64,000 nt of DNA. Origin: Aerococcaceae bacterium NML190073. Lineage in GTDB: Bacteria; Bacillota; Bacilli; Lactobacillales; Aerococcaceae. Where the stretch lies: the NCBI GenBank assembly GCA_026131555.1, contig JAMXJH010000008.1, positions 46,136 to 110,135 of the forward strand, in the 5' to 3' direction. A program made the translations under genes and the position numbers. Shown here one piece after another: positions 10,240-25,008 of this stretch (within the stretch, counting starts at the first letter, position 1; every line of letters begins with the position of its first letter). The notes beneath the pieces are model-generated. The model did no database searches and was not told the DNA's origin. It worked only from the letters and a program-made list of their open reading frames with translations.

Positions 10240-10268
10240 ATTATAACTAATACGTCAAAAAAGGTCAA
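10240..10268 (-). promoter_or_regulatory. Sigma-A promoter of clpB
   Basis: On the minus strand, -35 TTGACC (10263-10268), a 17-base spacer and -10 TATAAT (10240-10245). The -35 lies inside one arm of the inverted repeat at 10253-10292, which also carries CtsR-like heptads, so repressor binding there should block polymerase. Confidence 0.8.
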
Positions 10269-10292
10269 GAATAAACTTGACCTTTTTTGACG
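10253..10292. promoter_or_regulatory. 17-bp inverted repeat: kinase-gene terminator plus paired CtsR-type operators
   Basis: CGTCAAAAAAGGTCAAG (10253-10269) and its exact reverse complement (10276-10292) are separated by 6 bases. Each arm reads CGTCAAA-AAA-GGTCAAG, two CtsR-type heptads spaced by three. The inner GGTCAAG/CTTGACC stem followed by T6 also makes a bidirectional intrinsic terminator one base after the histidine kinase stop. Confidence 0.7.
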
Positions 10293-10293
10293 T

Positions 10294-11994
10294 TTATGAA
10301 TGATTAAGTGGCAAATACAATCTAACCTGCGTAAATTCTCCCAATTTCGATTGAATTTCCATACGATAATTTGCACCAAAATACAATGCTAAGCGCTCAT
10401 CAACATTGACTAAACCAACACCACCGAGACGCTTCTGTGATGTTGGTTGCGGCGCATCGAAACCTTTTCCATTATCGTGTATCGTGACGATAATATGGCA
10501 ATCCGTTTCCTCAACCGAAAGATGAATCCATCCGGGTCGCGCTATTTCCTTAATGCCGTGATACAAAGCATTCTCAACGATTGGTTGCAGCACAAGTTTT
10601 GGCACCTTGAATGTGTTTGTAACACGTGCAGTATTCTCCAATGTATAATTGAGTTGGTTGCCGTATCTTTGCTGTTGAATGAACAGATACTGACGTACAT
10701 GTTCCAATTCTTTATCCAATGTAATTAGTGCCTCACCTTGGTTTAAGGCTAAACGGAAATAATGCGCCAACGATTTTGTCAATTCAACCACGCGTTCCTG
10801 CTCATTAAATTCCGCCATCCAAACAATCGTATCCAATGTGTTGTACAAAAAATGAGGATTAATCTGACTAGATAGAGCCATTAATTCATAGCGCCTAGCC
10901 TTTTGTTCAGTTTCCTTAATTGATGCCATTAAATTCGCAATTTCATCCAGCATATGATTGAAATGATGGGATAATTCATTCAATTCATAAGTATCTACAG
11001 ACGGTGCACGAACTTCACTTTCTCCTTGTTTTACGCGTTGCATCGTTTGTTGGAGAGTCTTAATCGGCGCCAACCATTTACGCGATAATAACAATAAGCC
11101 AATCCCACAAATAGTTAGCGCAACTACGCCCACTGCAAAAAAAGAATAAAACAACTGCTGGCGTATTACCGCTAATTCATCCAAACTTGCTACTGCCACG
11201 ACCGTCCAACGACTATCTTCAATATAAGTTTGCTGAACAAAATAACGTTTATCCGATGTATAACCATTGACCGCTAATAAACCAAGGATTTCTGAAGCAT
11301 TTGAAGTGTAAACTTGACGATCTGGGTGATAAACGAATTGTTGCTGATTATTCACAATGAACGCATAGCCACCCTTTCCTAAACTCAATTGATTCAGGTA
11401 AGTTTCAATTGCTTCGTAGCTAATGTCTAGGCGAATCACACCCAAATTATCGCCGGCATCATTGACAATTTCTTGCGTGACCGAAACAACCCAATCTTCC
11501 ATATCCTCACCGGTCGCCTGACGATGAGCAGAGGTCAAGACCGGCATAGCATTTTGCATAATCGCAATTTGATACCAAGGTTCTTCCATCATATTGCTTG
11601 ACGTTGACATCTCTAAATTCGCATTGTTTGACAAGATTCGCCCGTCTTTCGTCACAAGAACAGCATTAACCAAATGTGAATCTGTCTTCAAAATCGTATC
11701 CATCAAAGTCGATGCTTCTTCCCTGTTTTCCGAAGAATTAGGGTGTTCAATATAGTGTAATACAATCGGATCATTTGCTAAGGCATTGGCTGTTGTCTTC
11801 AGCTTACGAATATAGGCTGCAATGAAATTCCCCGTTTTTTCAATAGAATCGTGCGTTTGCTGTTCTGTCATTTGCCGAATAATCGCAGCACTTTGATAAT
11901 AATGCGTGGTTCCGACGATTAACAGTACCACCATTATTCCTACAAAGAAATAACACACAAATTGCCAAATCATAGATTTCCGATGTAATTTCAT
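10294..11994 (-). CDS. Sensor histidine kinase, YesM/LytS-type (HisKA_7TM-independent, His_kinase family)
   Basis: Membrane sensor kinase of 566 residues. It has a TM segment near residues 11-30, an extracellular dCache-like sensor of about 240 residues, a second TM (FFAVGVVALTICGIGLLLL), a HAMP linker and a His_kinase box with phospho-acceptor in SQINPHFLYNTLD. The HATPase domain contains DNGKGF and GGVGLVNVDERL. The start overlaps the response-regulator stop by four bases (ATGA), with AAAGGAG inside the upstream gene. YesM-type kinases often sense or control sugar uptake, but no transporter is adjacent, so the signal is unknown. Confidence 0.9.
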   Translation of the reverse strand: MKLHRKSMIWQFVCYFFVGIMVVLLIVGTTHYYQSAAIIRQMTEQQTHDSIEKTGNFIAAYIRKLKTTANALANDPIVLHYIEHPNSSENREEASTLMDTILKTDSHLVNAVLVTKDGRILSNNANLEMSTSSNMMEEPWYQIAIMQNAMPVLTSAHRQATGEDMEDWVVSVTQEIVNDAGDNLGVIRLDISYEAIETYLNQLSLGKGGYAFIVNNQQQFVYHPDRQVYTSNASEILGLLAVNGYTSDKRYFVQQTYIEDSRWTVVAVASLDELAVIRQQLFYSFFAVGVVALTICGIGLLLLSRKWLAPIKTLQQTMQRVKQGESEVRAPSVDTYELNELSHHFNHMLDEIANLMASIKETEQKARRYELMALSSQINPHFLYNTLDTIVWMAEFNEQERVVELTKSLAHYFRLALNQGEALITLDKELEHVRQYLFIQQQRYGNQLNYTLENTARVTNTFKVPKLVLQPIVENALYHGIKEIARPGWIHLSVEETDCHIIVTIHDNGKGFDAPQPTSQKRLGGVGLVNVDERLALYFGANYRMEIQSKLGEFTQVRLYLPLNHS

Positions 11995-12731
11995 GCTTTA
12001 ACTCCTTTCTGATATTGCTTAGGAGTCACACCCACAATCTGTCTAAAGCGCGATGAAAAATAATTCACATCTTCAAATCCAACCTTCAACGCAATTTCGT
12101 AGATTTTCAAATCAGTGGTCAACAACAATAGCTTTGCTTGATGAATACGTTGTTGCACAACATAATCTTGAAAACTAATACCCAGTTCCTTCTTGATAAG
12201 TGTGCTAAGATAAGTCGCATTGAATCCGAGTTGTTGAGCCAACGATTTCAACGATAATTGACTGTCATAAAGTTGAGATTGAATAATGCGTTCAATTTCA
12301 ATATTATCTGACTTTTCCTCTGCTAATAGCTCTTTTACACGTCGAACCTGCTTGTCTTTCATTAACTTCTGTGTCACTTGTGTCAACATTTCTTCAACAT
12401 CTTTGCGCGAAATCGGCTTCAACACATAATCATCTGCCCCTAATTTGACAGCAGACACCGCGTATTCGAAATAATCATAACCCGTCAAGAAAATAATATG
12501 AACATCAGGATAGTATTCTTTCACTTTGCGTGCTAATTGAATTCCGTCCATTTGAGGCATATTGATATCCGTCAGTAGTATATCCGGTGGCGATTGTTGA
12601 ATTAAATCCCAAGCAATCTGCCCATTCTCAGCTTCTCGTACTTCACCAATTTGAAACTGACTAAAGTCAATCAATGAAGTAATCCCTCTCCGTACTAACG
12701 GCTCATCTTCCACCACTAATAAACGATACAT
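11991..12731 (-). CDS. Response regulator, YesN type (receiver + AraC DNA-binding domain)
   Basis: A 246-residue partner of the downstream kinase. The N-terminal receiver has the acidic pair VVEDE, phospho-acceptor D55 in LLTDINMPQMDG, and the conserved K in YVLKPI. The last 100 residues are an AraC-type double helix-turn-helix (LSLKSLAQQLGFNATYLSTL, IYEIALKVGFEDVNYFSSRF). A GAGGAGGGAG site precedes the ATG. It is first in a two-gene operon with 4-bp overlap. Target genes are not evident. Confidence 0.92.
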   Translation of the reverse strand: MYRLLVVEDEPLVRRGITSLIDFSQFQIGEVREAENGQIAWDLIQQSPPDILLTDINMPQMDGIQLARKVKEYYPDVHIIFLTGYDYFEYAVSAVKLGADDYVLKPISRKDVEEMLTQVTQKLMKDKQVRRVKELLAEEKSDNIEIERIIQSQLYDSQLSLKSLAQQLGFNATYLSTLIKKELGISFQDYVVQQRIHQAKLLLLTTDLKIYEIALKVGFEDVNYFSSRFRQIVGVTPKQYQKGVKA

Positions 12732-12804
12732 ACTCTCCCTCCTCTTCTATTTATCTTACTTGATTCTTCCATTCAAAAACAAGCCTCAATATGTCAACAT
12801 ACAA

Positions 12805-12866
12805 CAAAAGTGAGCCTATGGCTGATTTAGGATAGGATTATCCTTCACATCTCACGCCATAGACTC
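12805..12866 (-). terminator. Probable terminator of the ccdA-thioredoxin-msrAB operon
   Basis: On the minus strand GAG-T-CTATGGC pairs with GCCATAG-G-CTC across a 33-base loop that has its own small GGAT/ATCC stem. It is followed by ACTTTTGTTGT. The T tract is imperfect, so strength is uncertain. Confidence 0.5.
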
Positions 12867-12945
12867 GTGCATTCACAATCAGCCTGCATAAAAGCAAATT
12901 CCATGCTTTAGATTCATATTGAAGTTTGCTGCATCAATCGGCTAC

Positions 12946-14034
12946 TTATTTCACATAATCCATCAAAAAGCCATAACCTTCACGTTCCATGTCTTCTTTA
13001 GGAATAAAGCGAATCGCAACGCTATTGATACAGAAACGCAAACCACCTTTGTCATGTGGACCATCTTCAAACACATGACCTAAATGAGAGTCGCCAACAC
13101 GGCTTCTCACTTCAATTCTTCGCATATTGAAGGAATTATCCTCATGATACGTCACAACATCAGGTGTAATCGGCTTAGTAAAACTCGGCCACCCACAACC
13201 GGATTCAAACTTATCGCTCGAAGAAAAAAGCGGCTCTCCAGTCACAATATCTACATAAATTCCCGGTTTGAACAAGTCCCAGTAACGATTGGAGAATGCA
13301 CGTTCTGTTGAATTCAATTGCGTTACCGCGTACTCCTCTGCTGTCAATTTAGATTTCAATTCTTCGTCAGAAGGTTTGTGATATTTAGCCGGATCAACGA
13401 GTGGCACTTCCGCTTCTTGAACATTGATATGGCAATAGCCATTTGGATTTTTTTTCAAGTAATCTTGATGATAATCTTCTGCCAATACATAGTGACGCAA
13501 AGGTTCTACTTCAACTGCCAATGGTTTTCCGATAGCAGCTGTTTTTTCTTTCATCATCTGTTCAATAATCGGTAGGTCTGCCTCGTCACTATAATAAATA
13601 CCTGTTCGATATTGAGCACCAATATCATTTCCTTGTCTATTTACACTCGTCGGGTCAATTACTCTAAAGTAATGAAGTAACAATTCGCGCAATGAGACAC
13701 TATCTCCGTCGTATTGAATATGAATCGTTTCCGCATGTCCTGTTTGATGTAATAATTGATAATTAGTCGTTTCAACTTTGCCATTCGCGTAGCCGGAAGT
13801 TACGTCATAAACGCCCTTAATTCTGGAAAAATATTCTTCCATTCCCCAAAAACATCCGCCTGCTAAATGAATTTCTTTTAAGTTTGTTGGTTTTTCCATC
13901 TTTTTTTGCTCCTTTAATTGAACGGATGTGCCTGTACTTGACGCATTCGTTGCTTGCTTAATTGTTTGTTGACGATAAGCAAATCCTAGCAACAGAACAA
14001 CAGCGAGTATAAGAACGCCAAAAATTTGTTTCAT
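12946..14034 (-). CDS. msrAB: Membrane-anchored methionine sulfoxide reductase MsrA-MsrB fusion
   Basis: Repairs oxidised methionine in surface proteins. The 362-residue protein has an uncleaved-looking N-terminal membrane anchor ([17 protein letters not shown]), then MsrA with catalytic Cys in [12 protein letters not shown] (reduces S-sulfoxide). The MsrB domain follows, with [10 protein letters not shown] and catalytic Cys in [11 protein letters not shown] (reduces R-sulfoxide). The ATG giving MKQIFGV has GAGAGGAG 7-8 bases upstream; the frame extends six codons further through the site. It is last in an operon with a thioredoxin-fold lipoprotein and a CcdA electron conduit, matching the pneumococcal CcdA/Etrx/MsrAB2 pathway. 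Confidence 0.93.
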   Translation of the reverse strand: MKQIFGVLILAVVLLLGFAYRQQTIKQATNASSTGTSVQLKEQKKMEKPTNLKEIHLAGGCFWGMEEYFSRIKGVYDVTSGYANGKVETTNYQLLHQTGHAETIHIQYDGDSVSLRELLLHYFRVIDPTSVNRQGNDIGAQYRTGIYYSDEADLPIIEQMMKEKTAAIGKPLAVEVEPLRHYVLAEDYHQDYLKKNPNGYCHINVQEAEVPLVDPAKYHKPSDEELKSKLTAEEYAVTQLNSTERAFSNRYWDLFKPGIYVDIVTGEPLFSSSDKFESGCGWPSFTKPITPDVVTYHEDNSFNMRRIEVRSRVGDSHLGHVFEDGPHDKGGLRFCINSVAIRFIPKEDMEREGYGFLMDYVK

Positions 14035-14052
14035 GATGCTTCTCCTCTCCAA

Positions 14053-14598
14053 CTATTGAATATCTGCCATTTTTGTTTTAACATCTTCTGCCGGAACATG
14101 TCCTATGTGTGTGCTGATAACTTTTCCTGTTGAATCGATAAGAACCGACGAAGGATACGCTCTAATGCCAAAAGTTTGCATAATATGCCCGCCTTCGTCT
14201 AACAACACCGGTAAATGTTTATAACCGAGTGTAGGATACCACTGTTTGAAATCTTCAACACTTTTCTCATTGCGATATTCCGGTGCTACAACAGATAATA
14301 CAACGAAATCGTCTGCTTCATTTGCCAATTCATCAGTTCCTTGTAAGCTCGCTAAACAGATAGAACACCAAGATGCCCAGAATTTAATATACACTTTCTT
14401 CCCTTGGTAATCAGATAAGCGATACGTTTTGCCATCCGCCCCTTGTAATTCAAAGTCAAGCTTTCCTCCAACTTCTTGTTGATTGCTCGTTTCTATCTGA
14501 CTTTCTGAAGTACTCGTCTTCTCTTGGTTGCTTGCTACACATCCTGTCAACAAACAGATGCAGCAACCTGTTCCTAATATTTTTGCCCACTTAGACAT
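14053..14598 (-). CDS. Surface thioredoxin-fold lipoprotein (Etrx/TlpA-like)
   Basis: Extracellular redox carrier that passes electrons from CcdA to the adjacent MsrAB. The 181-residue protein has a lipoprotein signal with lipobox LLTGC (lipidated Cys20), a Ser/Thr/Gln-rich linker, and an AhpC/TSA-TlpA thioredoxin domain with active site W77-C78-S-I-C81 in FWASWCSIC. The cis-Pro region is AYPSSVLID. AGGAGGG precedes the ATG. The order ccdA, thioredoxin, msrAB on the minus strand supports the role. Confidence 0.92.
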   Translation of the reverse strand: MSKWAKILGTGCCICLLTGCVASNQEKTSTSESQIETSNQQEVGGKLDFELQGADGKTYRLSDYQGKKVYIKFWASWCSICLASLQGTDELANEADDFVVLSVVAPEYRNEKSVEDFKQWYPTLGYKHLPVLLDEGGHIMQTFGIRAYPSSVLIDSTGKVISTHIGHVPAEDVKTKMADIQ

Positions 14599-14608
14599 AT
14601 AATCCCTC

Positions 14609-15313
14609 CTATAATAAACTGGTTAAATAATTTACTTGCCCAAACATCAATAAGAGCCCCATTAACACAATCAATGCACCGCCAACGCGTTTGACTGCCA
14701 AAATATGACGTTTCATAAAATTCACGTGTTGCATCATATAAGTAGAGCCCACTGCCAACACTAAGAATGGTAACGCTAATCCTAAAGTATAACAAAACAT
14801 CAAACTAGCACCATACAAAGCTCCACTGCCATCAGAGGCAGCGATTGCCAATACAGAACCTAATACCGAACCGACACAGGGTGTCCAACCGAAACTGAAA
14901 CTCAAGCCTAATAAATAGACTTCCAAAATATCATTTTGCGTTTTTTGCTTAAAAGCGATATTTTTTTGCCGTTGTAGTAGAGAAATATTGATTAATTCCA
15001 TTTGATGAATTCCTAACATAATTACAAACGCACCCAATACATAAGTGAAATATGGATGATTGATAAAGTGTCCTAAAGCCCCGGCACCGTAACCCAAAAC
15101 GATAAAAACCGTTCCAATACCGAAAATAAATGCTAATGTCTTAAAAATCGGTAGCAAATGAATCACTTTACCAAAAAGTGTCAGTTGTTTGTCGCCAACA
15201 TCTCCTGCAAGCTTGCCGAAATAAATAGGTAATAATGGCAAAATACATGGTGAGAAAAATGACAATACACCTGCAATAAAAACTGTCCCATAAAATACTG
15301 CTTGATATTCCAT
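14609..15313 (-). CDS. ccdA: CcdA-type thiol-disulfide transmembrane electron transporter
   Basis: Polytopic membrane protein of 234 residues with about six TM segments. It carries the two conserved Cys: one in FFSPCILPLLPIYF (TM1) and one in FGWTPCVGSVLG (TM4). These shuttle electrons from cytosolic thioredoxin to extracytoplasmic thioredoxin-like proteins. The ATG giving MEYQAVFYG is chosen because AAGGAGGG lies 5 bases upstream; an in-frame extension of 11 codons has no site. First gene of the methionine-sulfoxide repair operon. Confidence 0.92.
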   Translation of the reverse strand: MEYQAVFYGTVFIAGVLSFFSPCILPLLPIYFGKLAGDVGDKQLTLFGKVIHLLPIFKTLAFIFGIGTVFIVLGYGAGALGHFINHPYFTYVLGAFVIMLGIHQMELINISLLQRQKNIAFKQKTQNDILEVYLLGLSFSFGWTPCVGSVLGSVLAIAASDGSGALYGASLMFCYTLGLALPFLVLAVGSTYMMQHVNFMKRHILAVKRVGGALIVLMGLLLMFGQVNYLTSLL

Positions 15314-15400
15314 ACCATCCCTCCTTATGTGAACAGTATATACCAATCTCCTCTCTAAAAAAATAGACTTTCTTCATCAAAAACTAGGATTTATTTGTAT

Positions 15401-15440
15401 AAAAAACCAAAAAGGACCGAGAAAATTTCTCAGTCCTTTT
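15401..15440 (-). terminator. Intrinsic terminator of the GH101 gene
   Basis: AAAAGGAC-T-GAGAAA pairs with TTTCTC-G-GTCCTTTT on the minus strand (T-G wobble), followed by GGTTTTTT. It begins about 24 bases after the stop. Confidence 0.85.
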
Positions 15441-15463
15441 GTAGTATGAATTATTAGCTGATA

Positions 15464-21346
<5,883 letters not shown>

Positions 21347-21466
21347 CTAAATAAATCGCTTCCATAAAGAAATTAAGTATCTTGCTAAAAGTATAGCTTA
21401 TTTTGTTGCTTTTCCAGTGTGTTTGCACCTCTCGTTGCATATAATTTTTATCGATGTTATTGCAAC

Positions 21467-21516
21467 AAAAAATACCTTCTTTATCCAACTCATTTGCTTG
21501 ATAAAGAAGGTATTTT
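21467..21516 (-). terminator. Terminator of the YbjN-like/YitT/SufT-like operon
   Basis: AAAATACCTTCTTTATC and GATAAAGAAGGTATTTT form a perfect 17-bp stem. On the minus strand it ends in TTTTTTG, 8 bases after the stop at 21524. Confidence 0.9.
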
Positions 21517-21523
21517 CATAATG

Positions 21524-21847
21524 TTACACTTTCACGCCTAATGCAATGCGAGCATAACGACTCATTCGTTCAGGTGTCCATGCAGGATACCATACAAATT
21601 CCACAGTTGTGTCATTGACAGCTTCGATTTTGTTGAGGGCGTTTTTGACATCGGCAACAATGACATCAGCGAGCGGGCAACCGATTGTTGTTAAAGTCAT
21701 CTGTACATGACAGTGCCCAGTTTCGTCCAAATCAACCTCGTAGACTAAACCTAAATTCACAATATCGATACCCAATTCCGGATCAATGACTGTTTCTAAT
21801 TGCTCAAGCAATTGCGCTTTAACCGCTAATGCTTCCGATTCATTCAT
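21524..21847 (-). CDS. MIP18/DUF59 family protein (SufT-like Fe-S assembly factor)
   Basis: A 107-residue protein of the DUF59/PaaD family, implicated in Fe-S cluster maturation. Family marks are VIDPELGIDIVNLGLVYEVDLDE and TTIGCPLADVIVADVKNAL, including the conserved Cys. The ATG giving MNESEALAV follows AAGGAGGGG by 6 bases; the frame extends six codons through that site from a TTG. No Suf genes are nearby. It is the third gene after a YbjN-like protein and YitT, ending at a strong terminator. Confidence 0.85.
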   Translation of the reverse strand: MNESEALAVKAQLLEQLETVIDPELGIDIVNLGLVYEVDLDETGHCHVQMTLTTIGCPLADVIVADVKNALNKIEAVNDTTVEFVWYPAWTPERMSRYARIALGVKV

Positions 21848-21871
21848 CCCAATCCCCTCCTTCAAAAAATT

Positions 21872-22792
21872 CTACAAACCTAGTTCCTGTCTTAATGAAG
21901 TTTGCTGTTCTTGATTCAAGTAACGTCCTGACACTTTGAATGACGGAACAATATTAACAAAGGCATTCACATCTACTTCAGCTACTGCTAATTGCAAAGC
22001 AGGTAACTCGTAACGGTTTACAACCACCATAAAAATCTTCCGATGATCACCGGAGTATGCGCCTTTTCCATCAAGCATTGTCACGCCTCTGATAACACGA
22101 CGATGAATGGATTCAATCATTGCCTCCTCATACTCTGTTACAATGAAGGCTGTTAGACGCTGATCATTGGTATGAATCGCATCAATCATACGTGCAGACA
22201 CAAATAATGCAATCATTGTGTACAAAGCGTATTCCCATTGGTAAATGACACCGGCACCGACAATCACAATTAAATTCACTAAAAATGACATAAAACCAAC
22301 GTTCATGCCCGTTGCCTTGGAAATAACAATTGCTATAATATCGAACCCACCGCTCGACATACCACGCTTCACTAAACCGCCGACACCAATACCGCTCAAA
22401 ACACCGCCCGCTACTGCATTTAATAATGGATTGTTAGATACTTGATATTCCGGCACCATGTTGGCTACCAATGTTGAAATCGCAACAACCAACACGGTCA
22501 TAATCGTGAAACGTTTGCCCAACTTCACATAACTCAAGATTAGCAACGGAATATTAATTAAGAAGTATAAATTCTCCACCGTCAACAAGCCCTTCAAAGG
22601 TGTCTGATCGGTAAAATGGGTAATAATCTGAGCAAACCCCGGCACACCACCGCTGAAAATCTTGCCCGGAATGTAGAAAAATTTCAACGATACCGCAAAA
22701 CATACGGAACCTAGCAATAAAGCGCCCGCTGTTAAAGCATAGCTAATCCATTTTGCATCTATTCTCTCTTGTCTAAGCACTCGTCCTTGCAC
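21872..22792 (-). CDS. YitT family membrane protein (DUF161 + DUF2179)
   Basis: A 306-residue membrane protein with about five TM segments (GALLLGSVCFAVSLKFFYIPG; FSGGVPGFAQII; GGLVKRGMSSGGFDIIAIVISK) and a soluble C-terminal DUF2179 domain (about 220-295). The family is widespread in Firmicutes with no settled function. It uses a GTG start: GGAGG lies 9 bases upstream, and the GTG is one base after the preceding stop. It is probably translated together with the upstream YbjN-like gene. Confidence 0.88.
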   Translation of the reverse strand: MQGRVLRQERIDAKWISYALTAGALLLGSVCFAVSLKFFYIPGKIFSGGVPGFAQIITHFTDQTPLKGLLTVENLYFLINIPLLILSYVKLGKRFTIMTVLVVAISTLVANMVPEYQVSNNPLLNAVAGGVLSGIGVGGLVKRGMSSGGFDIIAIVISKATGMNVGFMSFLVNLIVIVGAGVIYQWEYALYTMIALFVSARMIDAIHTNDQRLTAFIVTEYEEAMIESIHRRVIRGVTMLDGKGAYSGDHRKIFMVVVNRYELPALQLAVAEVDVNAFVNIVPSFKVSGRYLNQEQQTSLRQELGL

Positions 22793-22793
22793 C

Positions 22794-23240
22794 TTATCTT
22801 TCCTCCGACTTGCCTAAAGCAGTCGCCAACTCTGATGTTAAATCCTTGGCAATTCCTGAACCGTAAACAATCGTTTCATACAATGGCTGCGGGTCAACAC
22901 CAACACGCATTAAAGTACGTAAGAAAATTTCGCCATCTCCTGCCAAATAAAGAGAATAATAACCTGTTTTCATCTCGTTCAATTCATTGATTGTTTCCAA
23001 CGCTTTAGCACGCTTACTGTAATCAGCCAGCATGTGCACATGGCGATAGACCACTTGTGCATCGGCATATGGCGCATCCGTATGTTGCAAAATCACTTCC
23101 ACCATCAATGCTTGTGTAGGTGTTACTGTAAATTGGAAACTGTATAAATGATGCCCGCCTTCAATCTCCATATGTTGCGCCGGCAATTCCTTGCGTTGCA
23201 ATAACTCATCAAATGCCTGTTTAATCACTGACATGTTCAT
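22794..23240 (-). CDS. YbjN-like small cytosolic protein, function unknown
   Basis: A 148-residue soluble protein. The order helix (VIKQAFDELLQRK), strands (HLYSFQFTV, ALMVEVILQH), helices (RAKALETINELNEMKTGYYSLYL) and strand-helix end resembles the YbjN/type-III-chaperone-like fold. The match is by eye and not secure. AGGAG lies 9 bases before the first ATG; a second in-frame ATG two codons on is also possible. First of three tightly spaced genes. Confidence 0.6.
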   Translation of the reverse strand: MNMSVIKQAFDELLQRKELPAQHMEIEGGHHLYSFQFTVTPTQALMVEVILQHTDAPYADAQVVYRHVHMLADYSKRAKALETINELNEMKTGYYSLYLAGDGEIFLRTLMRVGVDPQPLYETIVYGSGIAKDLTSELATALGKSEER

Positions 23241-23277
23241 TCCTCATTTCTCCTAAATAATTACTTTCACAGTATAG

Positions 23278-23315
23278 CAAAAAAGTCACCAAACAAAAAG
23301 CGGTTTGATGACTTT
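23278..23315 (-). terminator. Intrinsic terminator after the GNAT gene
   Basis: AAAGTCATCAAAC pairs with GTTTGGTGACTTT (one wobble) on the minus strand, followed by TTTG. It lies 11 bases after the GNAT stop. Confidence 0.8.
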
Positions 23316-23325
23316 ATTTCACAAA

Positions 23326-23838
23326 TTATTGCCATTCTTCTCGCAATACGCCGTATTGCATTGAATCATAATAATAGCCATTATAATAACGCACTTTGCG
23401 GATTCTTCCTTCAAGTTGCATGCCGATTCTGGTAGCGGCTTTCATCATGCGCTCGTTGCCGCTCCAAGTTACCAAACCTACTCGAGCTAATGTCGGATAA
23501 GTGGCAAAAGTATCCGTTATCCACTGTTTAAGCGCTGTTGTCCCGTATCCATGTTGCCAATAGTTCGGATTATAAATCACAATTCCAATGCTCAGCCAAC
23601 GCGTCGCCTCGTTCTCCCAATACCGCGAAACGATGCCGATAACTTCTCCGTTGACATAAATGCCTCTAACATTTTCCGAAGATAGCATGCGCATTTGTTG
23701 AAATTCTTCAAACGACAACGGTTGATAGTCATCGAAGTAAGGTGCGTCCCATTTTTTCCATTCGGGATTAGTTTCGGTAAAACCGATTTGCCATAGATGA
23801 TGATAATCTTCGGGCTTAAGCTTCGATAATGTAAGCAT
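23326..23838 (-). CDS. GNAT-family acetyltransferase (RimJ/RimL-like)
   Basis: A 170-residue N-acetyltransferase with the acetyl-CoA site in YWQHGYGTTALKQW and a RimL-like C-terminus (NERMMKAATRIGMQLEGRIRKVRYYNGYYYDSMQYGV). The aromatic residues there are typical of the family. The substrate cannot be predicted. AGGAGAGG precedes the ATG. It lies 13 bases after the CapA-like gene and may share its transcript. Confidence 0.88.
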   Translation of the reverse strand: MLTLSKLKPEDYHHLWQIGFTETNPEWKKWDAPYFDDYQPLSFEEFQQMRMLSSENVRGIYVNGEVIGIVSRYWENEATRWLSIGIVIYNPNYWQHGYGTTALKQWITDTFATYPTLARVGLVTWSGNERMMKAATRIGMQLEGRIRKVRYYNGYYYDSMQYGVLREEWQ

Positions 23839-23851
23839 GGATACCTCTCCT

Positions 23852-24997
23852 CTAATCTAGATATTCAACGACTTCCACGCGATCCGTAAAGTAACGCATC
23901 CGATCCTTCAACCCATTGAAGATTGCTTGTCCGTCAGGAATACCATATTTCTCCCAGTCTGCTAAAGGAACCACATAATAATCTGCTGATTCCGGCAACC
24001 CGAAATTATAAGTCGGCATGAAACGCATTCCGTCTACAAGCACGCGACCGTCGGAAGTTTTGCGATACGTTACTTCGGTAATACCACCCAATTTAGTTTC
24101 TAACTCAATTTGTCCCGATAAGAAATTCCCATGCGAGAAAATTCCAGCTTGCGACTCATTGTAATAGATAAAAGGTTCCAACACATGCGGATGTCCACCA
24201 AGAATGAAGTTCGCACCTGCATCACGCGCTATTTGATTTACTTCAATTTGCGAAAGCGAAGGCAAAATTTCGTATTCTTCACCATTTTGGATGATGACGA
24301 CGGAAACGTCTACTTGTTTGTTGATAAGTTCAATCTCTAGCGGTATTAACTCTGTATCAATCAAGGTGTTCAGGTAAGTTTGATCTTCCGGTAAGTAATT
24401 ACCATTCGTTCCATACGAATACGCCAAAAATCCGACTTTAATACCATTGCGCTCAATGATACGTGGTGTATTATAATCATCCCAACTTGAGTAACTGCCG
24501 ACATACATCATGTCGCGTGCTTTCAAGGCTTCAATTGATGCACGCGCTCCTTCTGGACCACGATCCATTGTGTGATTCGTCGTGTTATTCACAATATCTA
24601 TCCCTAAATAATCTTTGAGCGTATCAATAATTTCTTCTGGCGCATTGAACATTGGGTACGTGGAAACGCCTAAAGCGTTCCCCGCCGCAATGGTTTCTAA
24701 GTTGGCAATGCTAATATCCGCATTTTCGATGTATGGTTTGACTGCTTCGAACATTTTATCGAAAGAATAGCCGTTTTCTGTGGCTGCATTATTGTACACG
24801 GCATCATGTAGCAAAATATCACCAATGGCGCGAATGGTCACTGTTGCACCCGTCTTATCTGAATTGTTTCCATTGGTCGTGACATTCATGCCTGCGTTCT
24901 CAGGTTCTGTTGATTGCTTTTGGTTGGAGCAAGCTGTCAACGCTAATAGTATAGCTGTCATGCTTACCCACTTCAATAATTGATGTTTCTTTCTCAT
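23852..24997 (-). CDS. CapA-like metallophosphatase lipoprotein (PGA_cap family)
   Basis: A 381-residue lipoprotein with lipobox LTAC (Cys23) and a CapA/PGA_cap phosphoesterase domain. The domain shows AIGDILLHD, ANLETI, NTTNHTMDRG and GGHPHVLEP. CapA takes part in poly-gamma-glutamate capsule synthesis, but no capB or capC is present, so a stand-alone envelope role is more likely. AAGGAG precedes the ATG. It starts 11 bases after the pyruvate carboxylase stop. Confidence 0.85.
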   Translation of the reverse strand: MRKKHQLLKWVSMTAILLALTACSNQKQSTEPENAGMNVTTNGNNSDKTGATVTIRAIGDILLHDAVYNNAATENGYSFDKMFEAVKPYIENADISIANLETIAAGNALGVSTYPMFNAPEEIIDTLKDYLGIDIVNNTTNHTMDRGPEGARASIEALKARDMMYVGSYSSWDDYNTPRIIERNGIKVGFLAYSYGTNGNYLPEDQTYLNTLIDTELIPLEIELINKQVDVSVVIIQNGEEYEILPSLSQIEVNQIARDAGANFILGGHPHVLEPFIYYNESQAGIFSHGNFLSGQIELETKLGGITEVTYRKTSDGRVLVDGMRFMPTYNFGLPESADYYVVPLADWEKYGIPDGQAIFNGLKDRMRYFTDRVEVVEYLD

Positions 24998-25008
24998 ACA
25001 TGTTCTCC

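Noticed and set aside
21434..21465. GTTGCA...TGCAAC inverted repeat upstream of the GH101 gene
   Set aside because: Short 6-bp arms around an AT-rich spacer in a region with other T/A-rich symmetry; not enough to call an operator.
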